Positions 1-5,928 of a DNA stretch of 9,634 bases are shown in pieces (within the stretch, counting starts at the first letter, position 1; each line of letters starts with the position of its first letter). The translations under genes were made by a program, and so were the position numbers. The notes beneath the pieces were generated by a model. The model searched no databases and was not told where the DNA came from. It saw only the letters and a program-made list of their open reading frames with translations. The stretch covers positions 1-9,634 of the forward strand of contig QHOM01000199.1 in assembly GCA_003218785.1 (NCBI GenBank), in the 5' to 3' direction. This DNA comes from Verrucomicrobiota bacterium (GTDB lineage Bacteria; Verrucomicrobiota; Verrucomicrobiia; Chthoniobacterales; UBA10450).

Positions 1-528
1 ATGCTTCATCGCGATGTTGTTGATCAATTCCTGGATGATAACCGTCTTGCCTACGCCCGCGCCACCGAATGCGCCCACCTTGCCACCCTTAGAAAATGGG
101 CAAACAAGATCGATGACCTTGATTCCTGTCTCGAGGATCTGCACCTTTGTGTCCTGTTCGGTTAACGCCGGCGCTGGGCGGTGGATCGGATAACGTTTTT
201 CAAATTTTACCGGACCACGATTATCGACTGGATCGCCCGTCACGTTGAAAAGCCGGCCGAGCACAGCTTCTCCGACTGGTACCGTGATTGGCCCGCCAGT
301 ATCGGTGACGCTCATCCCGCGCTTCAATCCCTCGGTAGAAGACATGGCGATGGAGCGGACCCAGTTTTCACCCAGGTGCTGCTGGACTTCGAGGGTGAGC
401 TTCGTCGCGTTGCCATTCACCTCGTACTCGATTTCGAGCGCGTTATAGATTTTTGGTAACCCATTCCCGTGCGGAAATTCCACGTCCACAACGGGACCGA
501 TGATTTGAACGATGTTTCCTGTGTTCAT
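1..528 (-). CDS. atpD: ATP synthase F1 subunit beta (partial, N-terminal 176 codons)
   Basis: This is the catalytic beta subunit of F-type ATP synthase, which makes ATP on the cytoplasmic F1 head. The window edge removes the rest of the gene. The fragment begins MNTGNIVQIIGPVVDVEF, the usual beta-barrel start of the family, and reads without a stop to the edge. The Walker A loop GGAGVGKT is at residues 155-162, preceded by the typical ETGIKVIDL segment (133-141). The ATG at 526-528 is chosen because the canonical N-terminus begins there. It lies 8 bases after the atpG stop, so the two are surely cotranscribed. The leader TTAATCAATTTT has no Shine-Dalgarno sequence. Walker B, the catalytic Glu and the DELSEED region are outside the window. 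Identity is certain from the motif and operon position. Confidence 0.97.
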   Translation of the reverse strand, partial: MNTGNIVQIIGPVVDVEFPHGNGLPKIYNALEIEYEVNGNATKLTLEVQQHLGENWVRSIAMSSTEGLKRGMSVTDTGGPITVPVGEAVLGRLFNVTGDPVDNRGPVKFEKRYPIHRPAPALTEQDTKVQILETGIKVIDLVCPFSKGGKVGAFGGAGVGKTVIIQELINNIAMKH

Positions 529-536
529 AAAATTGA

Positions 537-1409
537 TTAAGAGAGCGCCATTTGCGCTGTGGCTATCTCTAGCAACTCGGTGGTAATACCGGCCTGACGC
601 ATCTTGTTGTATTCGAGAGTGAGATCCTTGATGAATTCGTTCGCGTTGTCGGTCGCGTTCTTCATCGCCACCATTCGCGCGCTGTGCTCGGACGCGCGCG
701 CGTCGAGGATCATTTGGAAAACCTGGTAGGAAATATAATACGGCAGCATCGAATCAAGGACGACCTCGGCGTTCGGCTCGAACAAGTAGCCTACCATTGG
801 ATCGGCGTCTTCACTTGCCGCCTGGGCTGCTTCACTCTTCGGCAAATCAAAACTGCTAATCGGCAGAAGCGTCTGCACCACCGACCGTTGATTGATCGTG
901 TTGATGAAATGCGTGTAGAGCACGGAGACTTTGTCCACCTCGTGTTTAAGAAATTTTTCCGTGCAAAATTTCGAGACTGGCTTGGTTTGGACAAAGCTAG
1001 GGGAATCTTTGAGTTCGAAATCAGCCAGCAGCTCCCGTTTCGTCCGCGCGATAAACTGCCGCGCTTTCTTTCCCGTGACCACGAAGGCTGGTTTAGCCTG
1101 GTCAAAGTTCGCGGCCTCGCGAAAAAGATTCGTGTTCAACGCGCCGCAGAGCCCCTTGTCGGTGCTGATGATCAGAATCAGTTCCTTTTTAACCGGCCGG
1201 ATTTCCAAAAGCGGATGCAATTTCGGGTCCGTCCGTTTTTGCAACGAAACCAGAACTTTATTCATTAAAGCGGCGTACGGCCGTCCGGCAAGCGCATGCT
1301 GCTGCGCTTTGCGCATCTTGGAAGCAGCCACCATTTGCATCGCTTTGGTAATCTGCGCGGTGTTGCGAATCGATTTGATTCGGCGCCGTATGTCCTGCGT
1401 GTTCGCCAT
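537..1409 (-). CDS. atpG: ATP synthase F1 subunit gamma
   Basis: The gamma subunit is the central rotating shaft of F1, linking the c-ring to the alpha3beta3 head. The protein has 290 residues, normal for the family. The N-terminal helix (residues 1-55, with RRRIKSIRNTAQITKAMQMV) and the C-terminal helix (about 240-288, with YNKMRQAGITTELLEI) form the coiled-coil shaft. Between them is the Rossmann-like foot with DKGLCGALN at 84-92. The start is the ATG at 1407-1409, which directly abuts the TAG stop of the ORF6N-domain gene with no intervening base and in the same frame. No Shine-Dalgarno sequence is visible, so translation probably depends on coupling to, or initiation inside, the A-rich end of the upstream gene. 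In a typical atp operon this gene directly follows atpA; here the ORF6N gene intervenes. Confidence 0.96.
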   Translation of the reverse strand: MANTQDIRRRIKSIRNTAQITKAMQMVAASKMRKAQQHALAGRPYAALMNKVLVSLQKRTDPKLHPLLEIRPVKKELILIISTDKGLCGALNTNLFREAANFDQAKPAFVVTGKKARQFIARTKRELLADFELKDSPSFVQTKPVSKFCTEKFLKHEVDKVSVLYTHFINTINQRSVVQTLLPISSFDLPKSEAAQAASEDADPMVGYLFEPNAEVVLDSMLPYYISYQVFQMILDARASEHSARMVAMKNATDNANEFIKDLTLEYNKMRQAGITTELLEIATAQMALS

Positions 1410-2054
1410 CTAAGGAATTTTCGAATTTCGATTTTTGATTTTTGATTTGTTGCTCTGTGCGTGGTAGCGCGCGGTCCTTTCTCGCACATGGAAACCGATT
1501 TCTCGCCTTTTGGGCGGCTCAGGAGGCTCGAGCAAACGCTTCAACGCAGCAAAAAGATCGACAATGGCCTCGTCGTGCGAATCGAGGCGGTGTTCCAACT
1601 CTTCAAGCTTGGCCGCGAGTTGCGCGTTCGCCGCAACCATTTGACGCAAACGCACAAACGCGCGGACGACACGGATGCTTGCTTGAACAGCGATGTCGCT
1701 GTTGAGCACGCTAGCCAGCATAATCGCGCCACGCTCGGTAAATGCCCAGGGAAGTTTGCGCCTGCCGCCGTGTCCACTTGATGTCACAAATTGTGACATC
1801 AAACTTGAAGTCGCAATCTGCGACTTCGAGTTTCTAAACTCTTCAGTTGTAAGCTGAAACGCAAAATCGTCGGGAAACCGATTGCGATTTCTTTTTAGCT
1901 GTTCATTGAGTCGCTTCGTTGTAACTCGGTAAATCGCAGCCAAATCGGAATCGAGCATGACTCGCTGGCCGCGGAGCAAGTAAATCGCGCTTTCGATGCC
2001 GGCGATCTTGCGGTTAGAGGCCATGGTTGGATCGAATGCCTGCAGCGAAATCAT
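1410..2054 (-). CDS. ORF6N-domain protein inserted between atpA and atpG
   Basis: This is not an ATP synthase subunit. Residues about 18-108 match the ORF6N domain of phage antirepressor-like DNA-binding proteins: a segment with LLRGQRVMLDSDLAAIYRV, then TKRLNEQLKRNRNRFPDDF, FQLTTEEF and LPWAFTERGAIMLASVL. Next comes a probable coiled coil (about 136-175), the family-typical KRREIGF, and a low-complexity N/K/S-rich tail. ORF6N proteins are known from phages and many bacterial genomes; their cellular role is mostly unknown, and DNA binding is inferred. The ATG at 2052-2054 overlaps the atpA stop as ATGA. Alternative starts are TTG at 2058-2060 and ATG at 2022-2024, the last giving a more family-like N-terminus. 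The stop TAG abuts the atpG ATG. The reading frame is intact. The gene carries a diverged 27-bp tandem repeat made of palindromes and looks like an acquisition captured inside the operon. I cannot assign a function. Confidence 0.85.
   Translation of the reverse strand: MISLQAFDPTMASNRKIAGIESAIYLLRGQRVMLDSDLAAIYRVTTKRLNEQLKRNRNRFPDDFAFQLTTEEFRNSKSQIATSSLMSQFVTSSGHGGRRKLPWAFTERGAIMLASVLNSDIAVQASIRVVRAFVRLRQMVAANAQLAAKLEELEHRLDSHDEAIVDLFAALKRLLEPPEPPKRREIGFHVRERTARYHAQSNKSKIKNRNSKIP
1413..1450. repeat. A/T-rich low-complexity 3' end of ORF6N gene, partial 7-bp repeat
   Basis: On the plus strand ATTTTTG is repeated at 1431-1437 and 1438-1444, followed by ATTTG and preceded by ATTTCG and TTCGAA tracts. 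On the coding strand this is an A-rich stretch encoding the N/K/S-rich tail of the ORF6N protein, immediately upstream of the atpG start. An A-rich, probably unstructured leader may help ribosomes start atpG without a Shine-Dalgarno sequence; that is inference. Confidence 0.55.
1778..1802. repeat. Perfect 12-bp inverted repeat with 1-base centre
   Basis: Arms TTGATGTCACAA and TTGTGACATCAA are exact reverse complements around a single A at 1790. The core TGTCACAA/TTGTGACA resembles an operator-like dyad (compare TGTGA-N-TCACA type sites), but it lies within a coding region. It could equally be a hairpin in the mRNA or a replication-slippage product. Confidence 0.85.
1807..1827. repeat. Perfect 9-bp inverted repeat with 3-base loop
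   Basis: GAAGTCGCA and TGCGACTTC are exact reverse complements around ATC. Extending to 1804-1830 gives 12-bp arms with one mismatch. It occupies the same place in the second 27-bp unit as the 25-base palindrome does in the first. The dyad symmetry is therefore conserved although 7 of 27 bases differ between the units. Confidence 0.8.
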
Positions 2055-3583
2055 CGCCAAGTGGATTTGAATTCATCGAGCGCCGCTTTCAGTTGCGACT
2101 CGAGGTCTTTGTTGAGCTCCTTTTTCTCGCGAATCGCTCGGAGCAATCCTTCTTTGCGCGTTTGCAGCCAATCCTGAAGTTTTAGCTGGAACTCCTTGAC
2201 GCGCTCGACGGGAACAGGATCGACATAGCCGTTTTGCATCGCCCACATCACGGCGACCTGTTCTTCCACCGGGATTGGGTTGTACTGTTTTTGCTTAAAA
2301 AGCTCGACAATGCGTTGGCCTCGATCGAGTCGCGCTCTCGTCGCCGCGTCCAGATCGGAACCAAATTGCGCAAACGCAGCCAACTCCCGGAATTGCGCCA
2401 GATCAAGCTTCACTTTGCCGGCCACCTGTTTGATGGCCTTGATCTGCGCCGCTGAACCAACCCGGCTTACAGATAACCCAACCGAAATGGCTGGCCGAAT
2501 GCCCTGATAAAACAGATCGGTCTCGAGATAAATCTGACCGTCCGTGATCGAGATCACGTTTGTCGGAATATAAGCGGAAACGTCGCCAGCTTGCGTCTCA
2601 ATAATCGGCAACGCAGTGAGCGATCCGCCACCGAAATCCTCGGCCATGCGTGCGCTGCGCTCGAGCAAACGTGAATGCAAATAAAATACGTCACCTGGAT
2701 AGGCTTCACGCCCAGACGGCCGCTTCAGCACGAGTGAAACCTGCCGATACGCAACCGCGTGCTTCGACAGATCATCGAAAACAATGAGCGCATCCATTCT
2801 ATTATCCATGAACCACTCGCCCATGGCTGCGCCCGCGAATGGCGCGAGATATTGGTTGGTAGCTGTGTCGGACGCCGGTGCGGAGATAATTGTTGTGTAC
2901 GGCATGGCACCTTCTTTTTCCAAAACGGCGAGAGTGCGCGCTACGTTGGAATTTTTCTGACCGATCGCGACGTAGATGCAATAGAGCGGCCGATAATTGT
3001 TGTCGCCTTGATCCTCAGCAGCCTTGTTCAAGCGCGCCTGGCTGATGATGGTATCGATGGCGATTGTACTTTTGCCAGTCGCGCGGTCGCCGATAATCAG
3101 CTCCCGCTGTCCGCGGCCAATCGGAATCATCGCATCAATCGCCATGATGCCGGTTTGCACCGGTTGATTCACGCTGCGGCGTCTGATCACGCCGGGCGCA
3201 ATCTTTTCAAGAGGATAGAACGAGTCAGTCTTTATTGGGCCCTTGCCATCCAACGGCTGGCCCAACGTGTTAACAACGCGCCCGAGCAGTGCTTTGCCCA
3301 CAGGAACCTGCAATAGTTTCCCTGTCGTTCGTACCTCGTCGCCTTCCGCGATCTTTGTGGTTTCGCCCAGCAAAATGGCGCCCACTTCAGTTTCTTCGAG
3401 GTTCAATGCGAGACCGAATACTCCGTTTGGAAACTCGATCATCTCGTTGAGCATGACGTCGCTAAGGCCTTCGATGCGCGCGACTCCATCGCCGGTCTCA
3501 CGCACGACCCCTACATTGGTTTTCGTTGTCGATGTTTTTAGCCCCTCAATTTTAGTTTCGATCTCTTCGAGTATGCTGCTCAT
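2051..3583 (-). CDS. atpA: ATP synthase F1 subunit alpha
   Basis: The alpha subunit provides the regulatory nucleotide sites of F1 and an arginine finger to the catalytic beta sites. The 510 residues are full length. The N-terminal barrel is followed by the P-loop GDRATGKS at 165-172, Walker B with ALIVFDDLSKHA (265-276), RPSGREAYPGDVFYLHSRLL (288-307) and the arginine-finger motif SVSRVG (371-376, Arg374). The C-terminal helical domain is intact. Most bacterial alpha P-loops read GDRQTGKT; here Gln is Ala and the last Thr is Ser, a change in the non-catalytic site. The ATG at 3581-3583 is 12 bases after the atpH stop, with an A/T-rich leader (TTAATCAATCAAAATC) and no Shine-Dalgarno sequence. 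The TGA stop overlaps the ATG of the ORF6N gene as ATGA. Confidence 0.97.
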   Translation of the reverse strand: MSSILEEIETKIEGLKTSTTKTNVGVVRETGDGVARIEGLSDVMLNEMIEFPNGVFGLALNLEETEVGAILLGETTKIAEGDEVRTTGKLLQVPVGKALLGRVVNTLGQPLDGKGPIKTDSFYPLEKIAPGVIRRRSVNQPVQTGIMAIDAMIPIGRGQRELIIGDRATGKSTIAIDTIISQARLNKAAEDQGDNNYRPLYCIYVAIGQKNSNVARTLAVLEKEGAMPYTTIISAPASDTATNQYLAPFAGAAMGEWFMDNRMDALIVFDDLSKHAVAYRQVSLVLKRPSGREAYPGDVFYLHSRLLERSARMAEDFGGGSLTALPIIETQAGDVSAYIPTNVISITDGQIYLETDLFYQGIRPAISVGLSVSRVGSAAQIKAIKQVAGKVKLDLAQFRELAAFAQFGSDLDAATRARLDRGQRIVELFKQKQYNPIPVEEQVAVMWAMQNGYVDPVPVERVKEFQLKLQDWLQTRKEGLLRAIREKKELNKDLESQLKAALDEFKSTWR

Positions 3584-3595
3584 GATTTTGATTGA

Positions 3596-3988
3596 TTAAA
3601 GTTGTTGCTGAAGTTGTTCGAGCCGATTGCGCACAGTTCCATCCCAAACGTCGCTGCCGACCCGAATGCGCATTCCGCCAAGAAGCTGAGGGTTGACGAC
3701 GAACTCAGTCGTCAGGTCGCTGCCATATTTTTTCTTCAGATTCGCGACAAGCGTCGAACTGGTTTCACGATCCACCTCGCTCACGGTTTCGATTCGGGCG
3801 TGGCGTTTTTCCACTTCGAGTCGAAGCAGCCGCCTGTAATTTTTCAGGACGTCGGTGTAATTGCGAGGTTTTCTCGCGATGAGCGAGTCGACGAGCGATG
3901 CGATGCGGCCGGAATCGAGCTGGCCGTCAGTGAAACTCGCTCGAAGCATTTCACGGGAAAGCTGGCGGACTTCCTTGTTGATCTTCAT
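3596..3988 (-). CDS. atpH: ATP synthase F1 subunit delta (short form)
   Basis: Delta connects the peripheral b stalk to the top of the F1 head. The C-terminal half is clearly the family: residues 41-72 (NYTDVLKNYRRLLRLEVEKR) and the signature GGMRIRVG (104-111) followed by DGTVRNRLEQL (116-126). The protein has only 130 residues against the usual 175-185, and the deficit is in the N-terminal helical domain that normally holds the alpha N-termini. The start at 3986-3988 cannot be moved upstream, because an in-frame TAG (the atpF stop) lies only six codons before it with no start codon between. The short form is therefore real unless there is a sequencing error. No Shine-Dalgarno sequence is visible in the 18-base gap. 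Identity is supported by the C-terminus and operon position. Confidence 0.92.
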   Translation of the reverse strand: MKINKEVRQLSREMLRASFTDGQLDSGRIASLVDSLIARKPRNYTDVLKNYRRLLRLEVEKRHARIETVSEVDRETSSTLVANLKKKYGSDLTTEFVVNPQLLGGMRIRVGSDVWDGTVRNRLEQLQQQL

Positions 3989-4001
3989 TATCGCAAGGGA
4001 T

Positions 4002-4019
4002 ACTCGCTACGAAGCGAGT
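4002..4019 (-). other. Perfect 7-bp hairpin spanning the atpF stop codon
   Basis: On the coding strand ACTCGCT-TCGT-AGCGAGT forms a perfect 7-bp stem with a 4-base loop. The TAG stop of atpF straddles the loop and the 3' arm. No T-run follows, so it is not a typical intrinsic terminator. It sits 13 bases upstream of the atpH start, where it could affect ribosome release, reinitiation or mRNA processing. The structure is seen directly; the role is inferred. Confidence 0.6.
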
Positions 4020-4552
4020 TGACGGGCTGTTTCTTCCTGCAACCGCTGCTGGTCTTCGGCCGTAAGCACTTTGCCCGTAACCTTTGCGGTTGTATCTACG
4101 ACCAGCCGCCCCAGTTCGCGCTTCAAAGATTCCATTGTGCGCTCGTGCTCGATCGCGCTGGCTTCGCGCGCTTTGGCAATGATTTGCTCCGCCGCCGCAA
4201 TCGCTTCCTGCTGTTTGCGCTCAGCCAGATGCGCGCTGCTTTCACGCGCTTCATCGATCATCTTTTGCGCCTCGGCGTTTGCCCTTGTCAAAATTTCCGC
4301 ATACCGCTGTTCGGCTTCGGCCAGTTGTCTCTTGATTTTCTCCGCGTTAAGTTGGGCTTTCTCGATTTGTCGCCGACGTTCTTCGAGAACCGCCAAAATC
4401 GGTTTGTAAGCAAAACGACGCAGCAATAATGCGACAATCACGAAGCTGATTACTTGCGACAAAAAGAGCCACGGATTCCAGCCGAAGGTCTCGGCCGTAT
4501 CGCGTAACATGTCGGTAAAACCTCCGCTCGCGGCGGCAATCATCACATTCAT
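4007..4552 (-). CDS. atpF: ATP synthase F0 subunit b
   Basis: Subunit b forms the peripheral stalk that holds F1 stationary against the rotor. The 181 residues start with a short periplasmic or membrane-surface segment, then one membrane helix (about 28-45, WLFLSQVISFVIVALLL), then a long charged helix rich in Ala, Glu, Lys and Arg that reads as a continuous coiled coil to the C-terminus. The conserved entry into the stalk is RRFAYKPILAVLEERRRQI (45-63). Start ATG is at 4550-4552; an in-frame stop a few codons upstream leaves only small alternatives such as Met4. The gene follows atpE by 46 bases. It ends in a TAG that is in frame with atpH, six codons ahead of the atpH ATG, so read-through would give a b-delta fusion. 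Confidence 0.94.
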   Translation of the reverse strand: MNVMIAAASGGFTDMLRDTAETFGWNPWLFLSQVISFVIVALLLRRFAYKPILAVLEERRRQIEKAQLNAEKIKRQLAEAEQRYAEILTRANAEAQKMIDEARESSAHLAERKQQEAIAAAEQIIAKAREASAIEHERTMESLKRELGRLVVDTTAKVTGKVLTAEDQQRLQEETARQLAS

Positions 4553-4598
4553 GATTAAACTTCAAGCGCGGCGGCAATCGCCTCCGGGCTGAAAAGAA

Positions 4599-4814
4599 CT
4601 AATGGGCAAGAAGATAAAGGGCGTAGAAAACAATCGCCTCTGTCAGCGCGATTGCGAGAATTCCATGCACGAGGACTGGCGTAAAAGCGCCAGGGTTGCG
4701 ACCGACTGCCGTCGTCATCCCCAGACCCGTTAGGCCGATACCGATTCCTACGCCCATCGCGGCGAGACCGACGTGAATGCTTCCGCTCAATTCTGCCAAT
4801 AGTGGTAATATCAT
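4599..4814 (-). CDS. atpE: ATP synthase F0 subunit c
   Basis: Subunit c is the proteolipid that forms the rotating ring in the membrane. Its 71 residues make two hydrophobic helices. Helix 1 carries the glycine motif GVGIGIG (21-27), the polar loop is RNP (39-41), and helix 2 carries the ion-binding carboxylate Glu59 in ALTEAIVFYAL. Known sodium-binding rings have Gln just after the glycine motif and Ser or Thr after the Glu. Here those positions are Leu28 and Ala60, so proton coupling is the better inference. The ATG at 4812-4814 follows an A-rich leader (CAAAGCAAAAAAACT) with no Shine-Dalgarno sequence, 54 bases after atpB. The gene before it is atpB and the one after it atpF, the classical order. 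Confidence 0.95.
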   Translation of the reverse strand: MILPLLAELSGSIHVGLAAMGVGIGIGLTGLGMTTAVGRNPGAFTPVLVHGILAIALTEAIVFYALYLLAH

Positions 4815-4868
4815 AGTTTTTTTGCTTTGTGGTTAGTTTAGCGATCCCGTTCCGAGACCGCTCAAATT

Positions 4869-5783
4869 TCAATGTGCCTTCTCCGGTCCGTGTTCTGCAA
4901 TCAACAGCGTAAAAATGGCCGTCAACAACATAAAGACGAGCGCCTGTACAAATCCTACCAGGACCTCCAAAAAATAAAACGGAATCGGAATCAGCCACGA
5001 CAGCAAAGGCACCATGTTCGATAAAGCTTCAATGATACTTTCTCCTGCATAAATGTTTCCAAACAGTCGAAAGCTGAGAGCGATTGGACGAAACAAAATC
5101 GAGACGACCTCAAGCCAGCCCACCATGAAGAAAATAATGATCATCAGTATTTTCACGATTCCCGAAGTCTCGCCCTTTGGTCCGAAGAGATGGAGCAAGA
5201 ATCCGCCGACGCCTTGGGCTTGAATCGCCCAAACAAACCAGAGCATGAAGAAAATTGCGGCCATCGCTGTCGTCATATTGAGATCGGCGTTGCCGCCGCG
5301 CAGAAGCGGCCGATCGACATGAAAGGCGCCTGTTGCTGGATCATAATGTCCCCAGCCAATCGTTCCGACGCCCGGAATGAGGCCGAACCAATTCACGAAC
5401 AAAATGAAGATGAAGATCGTGGCGAAAAACCAAAACGTCTTTTTGACCAGATCGCGACCGATGATGTTCTCAAGAAACTCGTAAAGGCTTTGCACCAGCC
5501 ATTCCCAAAAATTCTGCGCTCCGCTTGGAACCGGTTTGATGTTACGCATTGCTAACTGCGCGAAAATGATAATTCCCGCTGCCACTGCCCAGGTCACCAG
5601 CATCGAGTTGGTGATCGTAAACTTGCCGATATGAACAAGCTCAGCCGGCCGCAAAGGCAGCATTTCGGATTTTTCTGGCCCGGGCACTGCCGGCTCGGCT
5701 ACGATTGTCGACGTCGCAAAAATACCACCGCAACAGAGCGCGAAAATCGACAATGATAAACGTGGAAAAGTACAGTGCTGCAT
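4869..5783 (-). CDS. atpB: ATP synthase F0 subunit a, with N-terminal signal-like extension
   Basis: Subunit a forms the proton half-channels beside the c-ring. The chosen product has 304 residues. After a signal-peptide-like N-terminus (residues 1-29: basic start, hydrophobic LSLSIFALCCGGIFA, possible cleavage near VA-EPA) come about five to six membrane helices. The diagnostic segment is RPIALSFRLFGNIYAGE, where Arg239 is the essential stator arginine. The end, LLTAIFTLLIAEHGPEKAH, is family-typical. The frame is open upstream to a GTG at 5847-5849 that would add 22 basic residues; the ATG at 5781-5783 is preferred because it gives a clean signal-like start. Neither start has a Shine-Dalgarno sequence. 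It is the first gene of the ATP synthase operon. No atpI-like gene is visible upstream, where a glycosyltransferase ends 145 bases away. Confidence 0.94.
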   Translation of the reverse strand: MQHCTFPRLSLSIFALCCGGIFATSTIVAEPAVPGPEKSEMLPLRPAELVHIGKFTITNSMLVTWAVAAGIIIFAQLAMRNIKPVPSGAQNFWEWLVQSLYEFLENIIGRDLVKKTFWFFATIFIFILFVNWFGLIPGVGTIGWGHYDPATGAFHVDRPLLRGGNADLNMTTAMAAIFFMLWFVWAIQAQGVGGFLLHLFGPKGETSGIVKILMIIIFFMVGWLEVVSILFRPIALSFRLFGNIYAGESIIEALSNMVPLLSWLIPIPFYFLEVLVGFVQALVFMLLTAIFTLLIAEHGPEKAH

Positions 5784-5928
5784 TCGGTTCGTAGAAATGC
5801 GGCGGCCCAACCTTTTTAGTCGGTGCGACGGCGGCGTGGGCCAGAGCACTCAACACAAGGGGACGCTTGCGTCGCGCATACCAAAGCGCGTTTTGCCTAA
5901 ATGACAAACAGAATTCTTGGTACGATCT
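5784..5928. other. Intergenic gap upstream of atpB, probable promoter region
   Basis: This 145-base non-coding gap separates the glycosyltransferase stop from the atpB start and is the most likely place for the ATP synthase operon promoter. On the minus strand there is a TTGTCA hexamer (plus 5902-5907), one mismatch from a -35 consensus. It is followed after 18 bases by TGGTAT (plus 5878-5883), a poor -10 match. No intrinsic terminator with a T-run was seen after the glycosyltransferase, so read-through from obgE into atpB is possible. The gap is more G+C-rich near atpB. Confidence 0.3.

Larger units (their letters stand above)
1776..1829. repeat. Diverged 27-bp tandem duplication inside the ORF6N gene
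   Basis: Bases 1776-1802 and 1803-1829 are two adjacent 27-base units that match at 20 of 27 positions by hand alignment and both begin ACTTGA. The period is nine codons, so the protein also repeats, as SKSQIATSS followed by LMSQFVTSS. Each unit is itself palindromic (see the two inverted-repeat entries). The unit lies at the junction between the first part of the ORF6N domain and the GGRRKLPWAFTERG segment. Confidence 0.85.

Noticed and set aside
684..1268. Plus-strand frame of 194 codons opposite atpG
   Set aside because: Antisense shadow of a full-length, well-conserved gamma subunit, with no family resemblance of its own.
2759..3316. Plus-strand frame of 185 codons opposite atpA
   Set aside because: Antisense shadow of a conserved P-loop protein, with no leader or domain.
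3602..4429. Open frame of 275 codons on the plus strand across atpH and atpF
   Set aside because: It is antisense to two certain genes, has no recognisable domain, and its composition (many Phe/Arg/Leu) is that of a reverse-frame shadow.
4599..4814. Possible sodium-coupled c-ring
   Set aside because: The Gln after the glycine motif and the Ser/Thr after the ion-binding Glu are absent (Leu28 and Ala60), so the sodium site is not supported.
4555..4998. Minus-strand frame of 147 codons overlapping atpE and the end of atpB
   Set aside because: It overlaps two certain genes in another frame and its low-complexity Arg/Asp/Gly sequence is not protein-like.
5784..5849. GTG start extending AtpB by 22 residues
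   Set aside because: The added residues are basic, lack family similarity and would mask the clean signal-like N-terminus; there is no Shine-Dalgarno sequence to favour it.
5641..5907. Minus-strand frame of 88 codons overlapping the atpB start, considered as an atpI-like gene
   Set aside because: It has only one weakly hydrophobic stretch, no AtpI or AtpZ pattern, and over half of it overlaps atpB in another frame.
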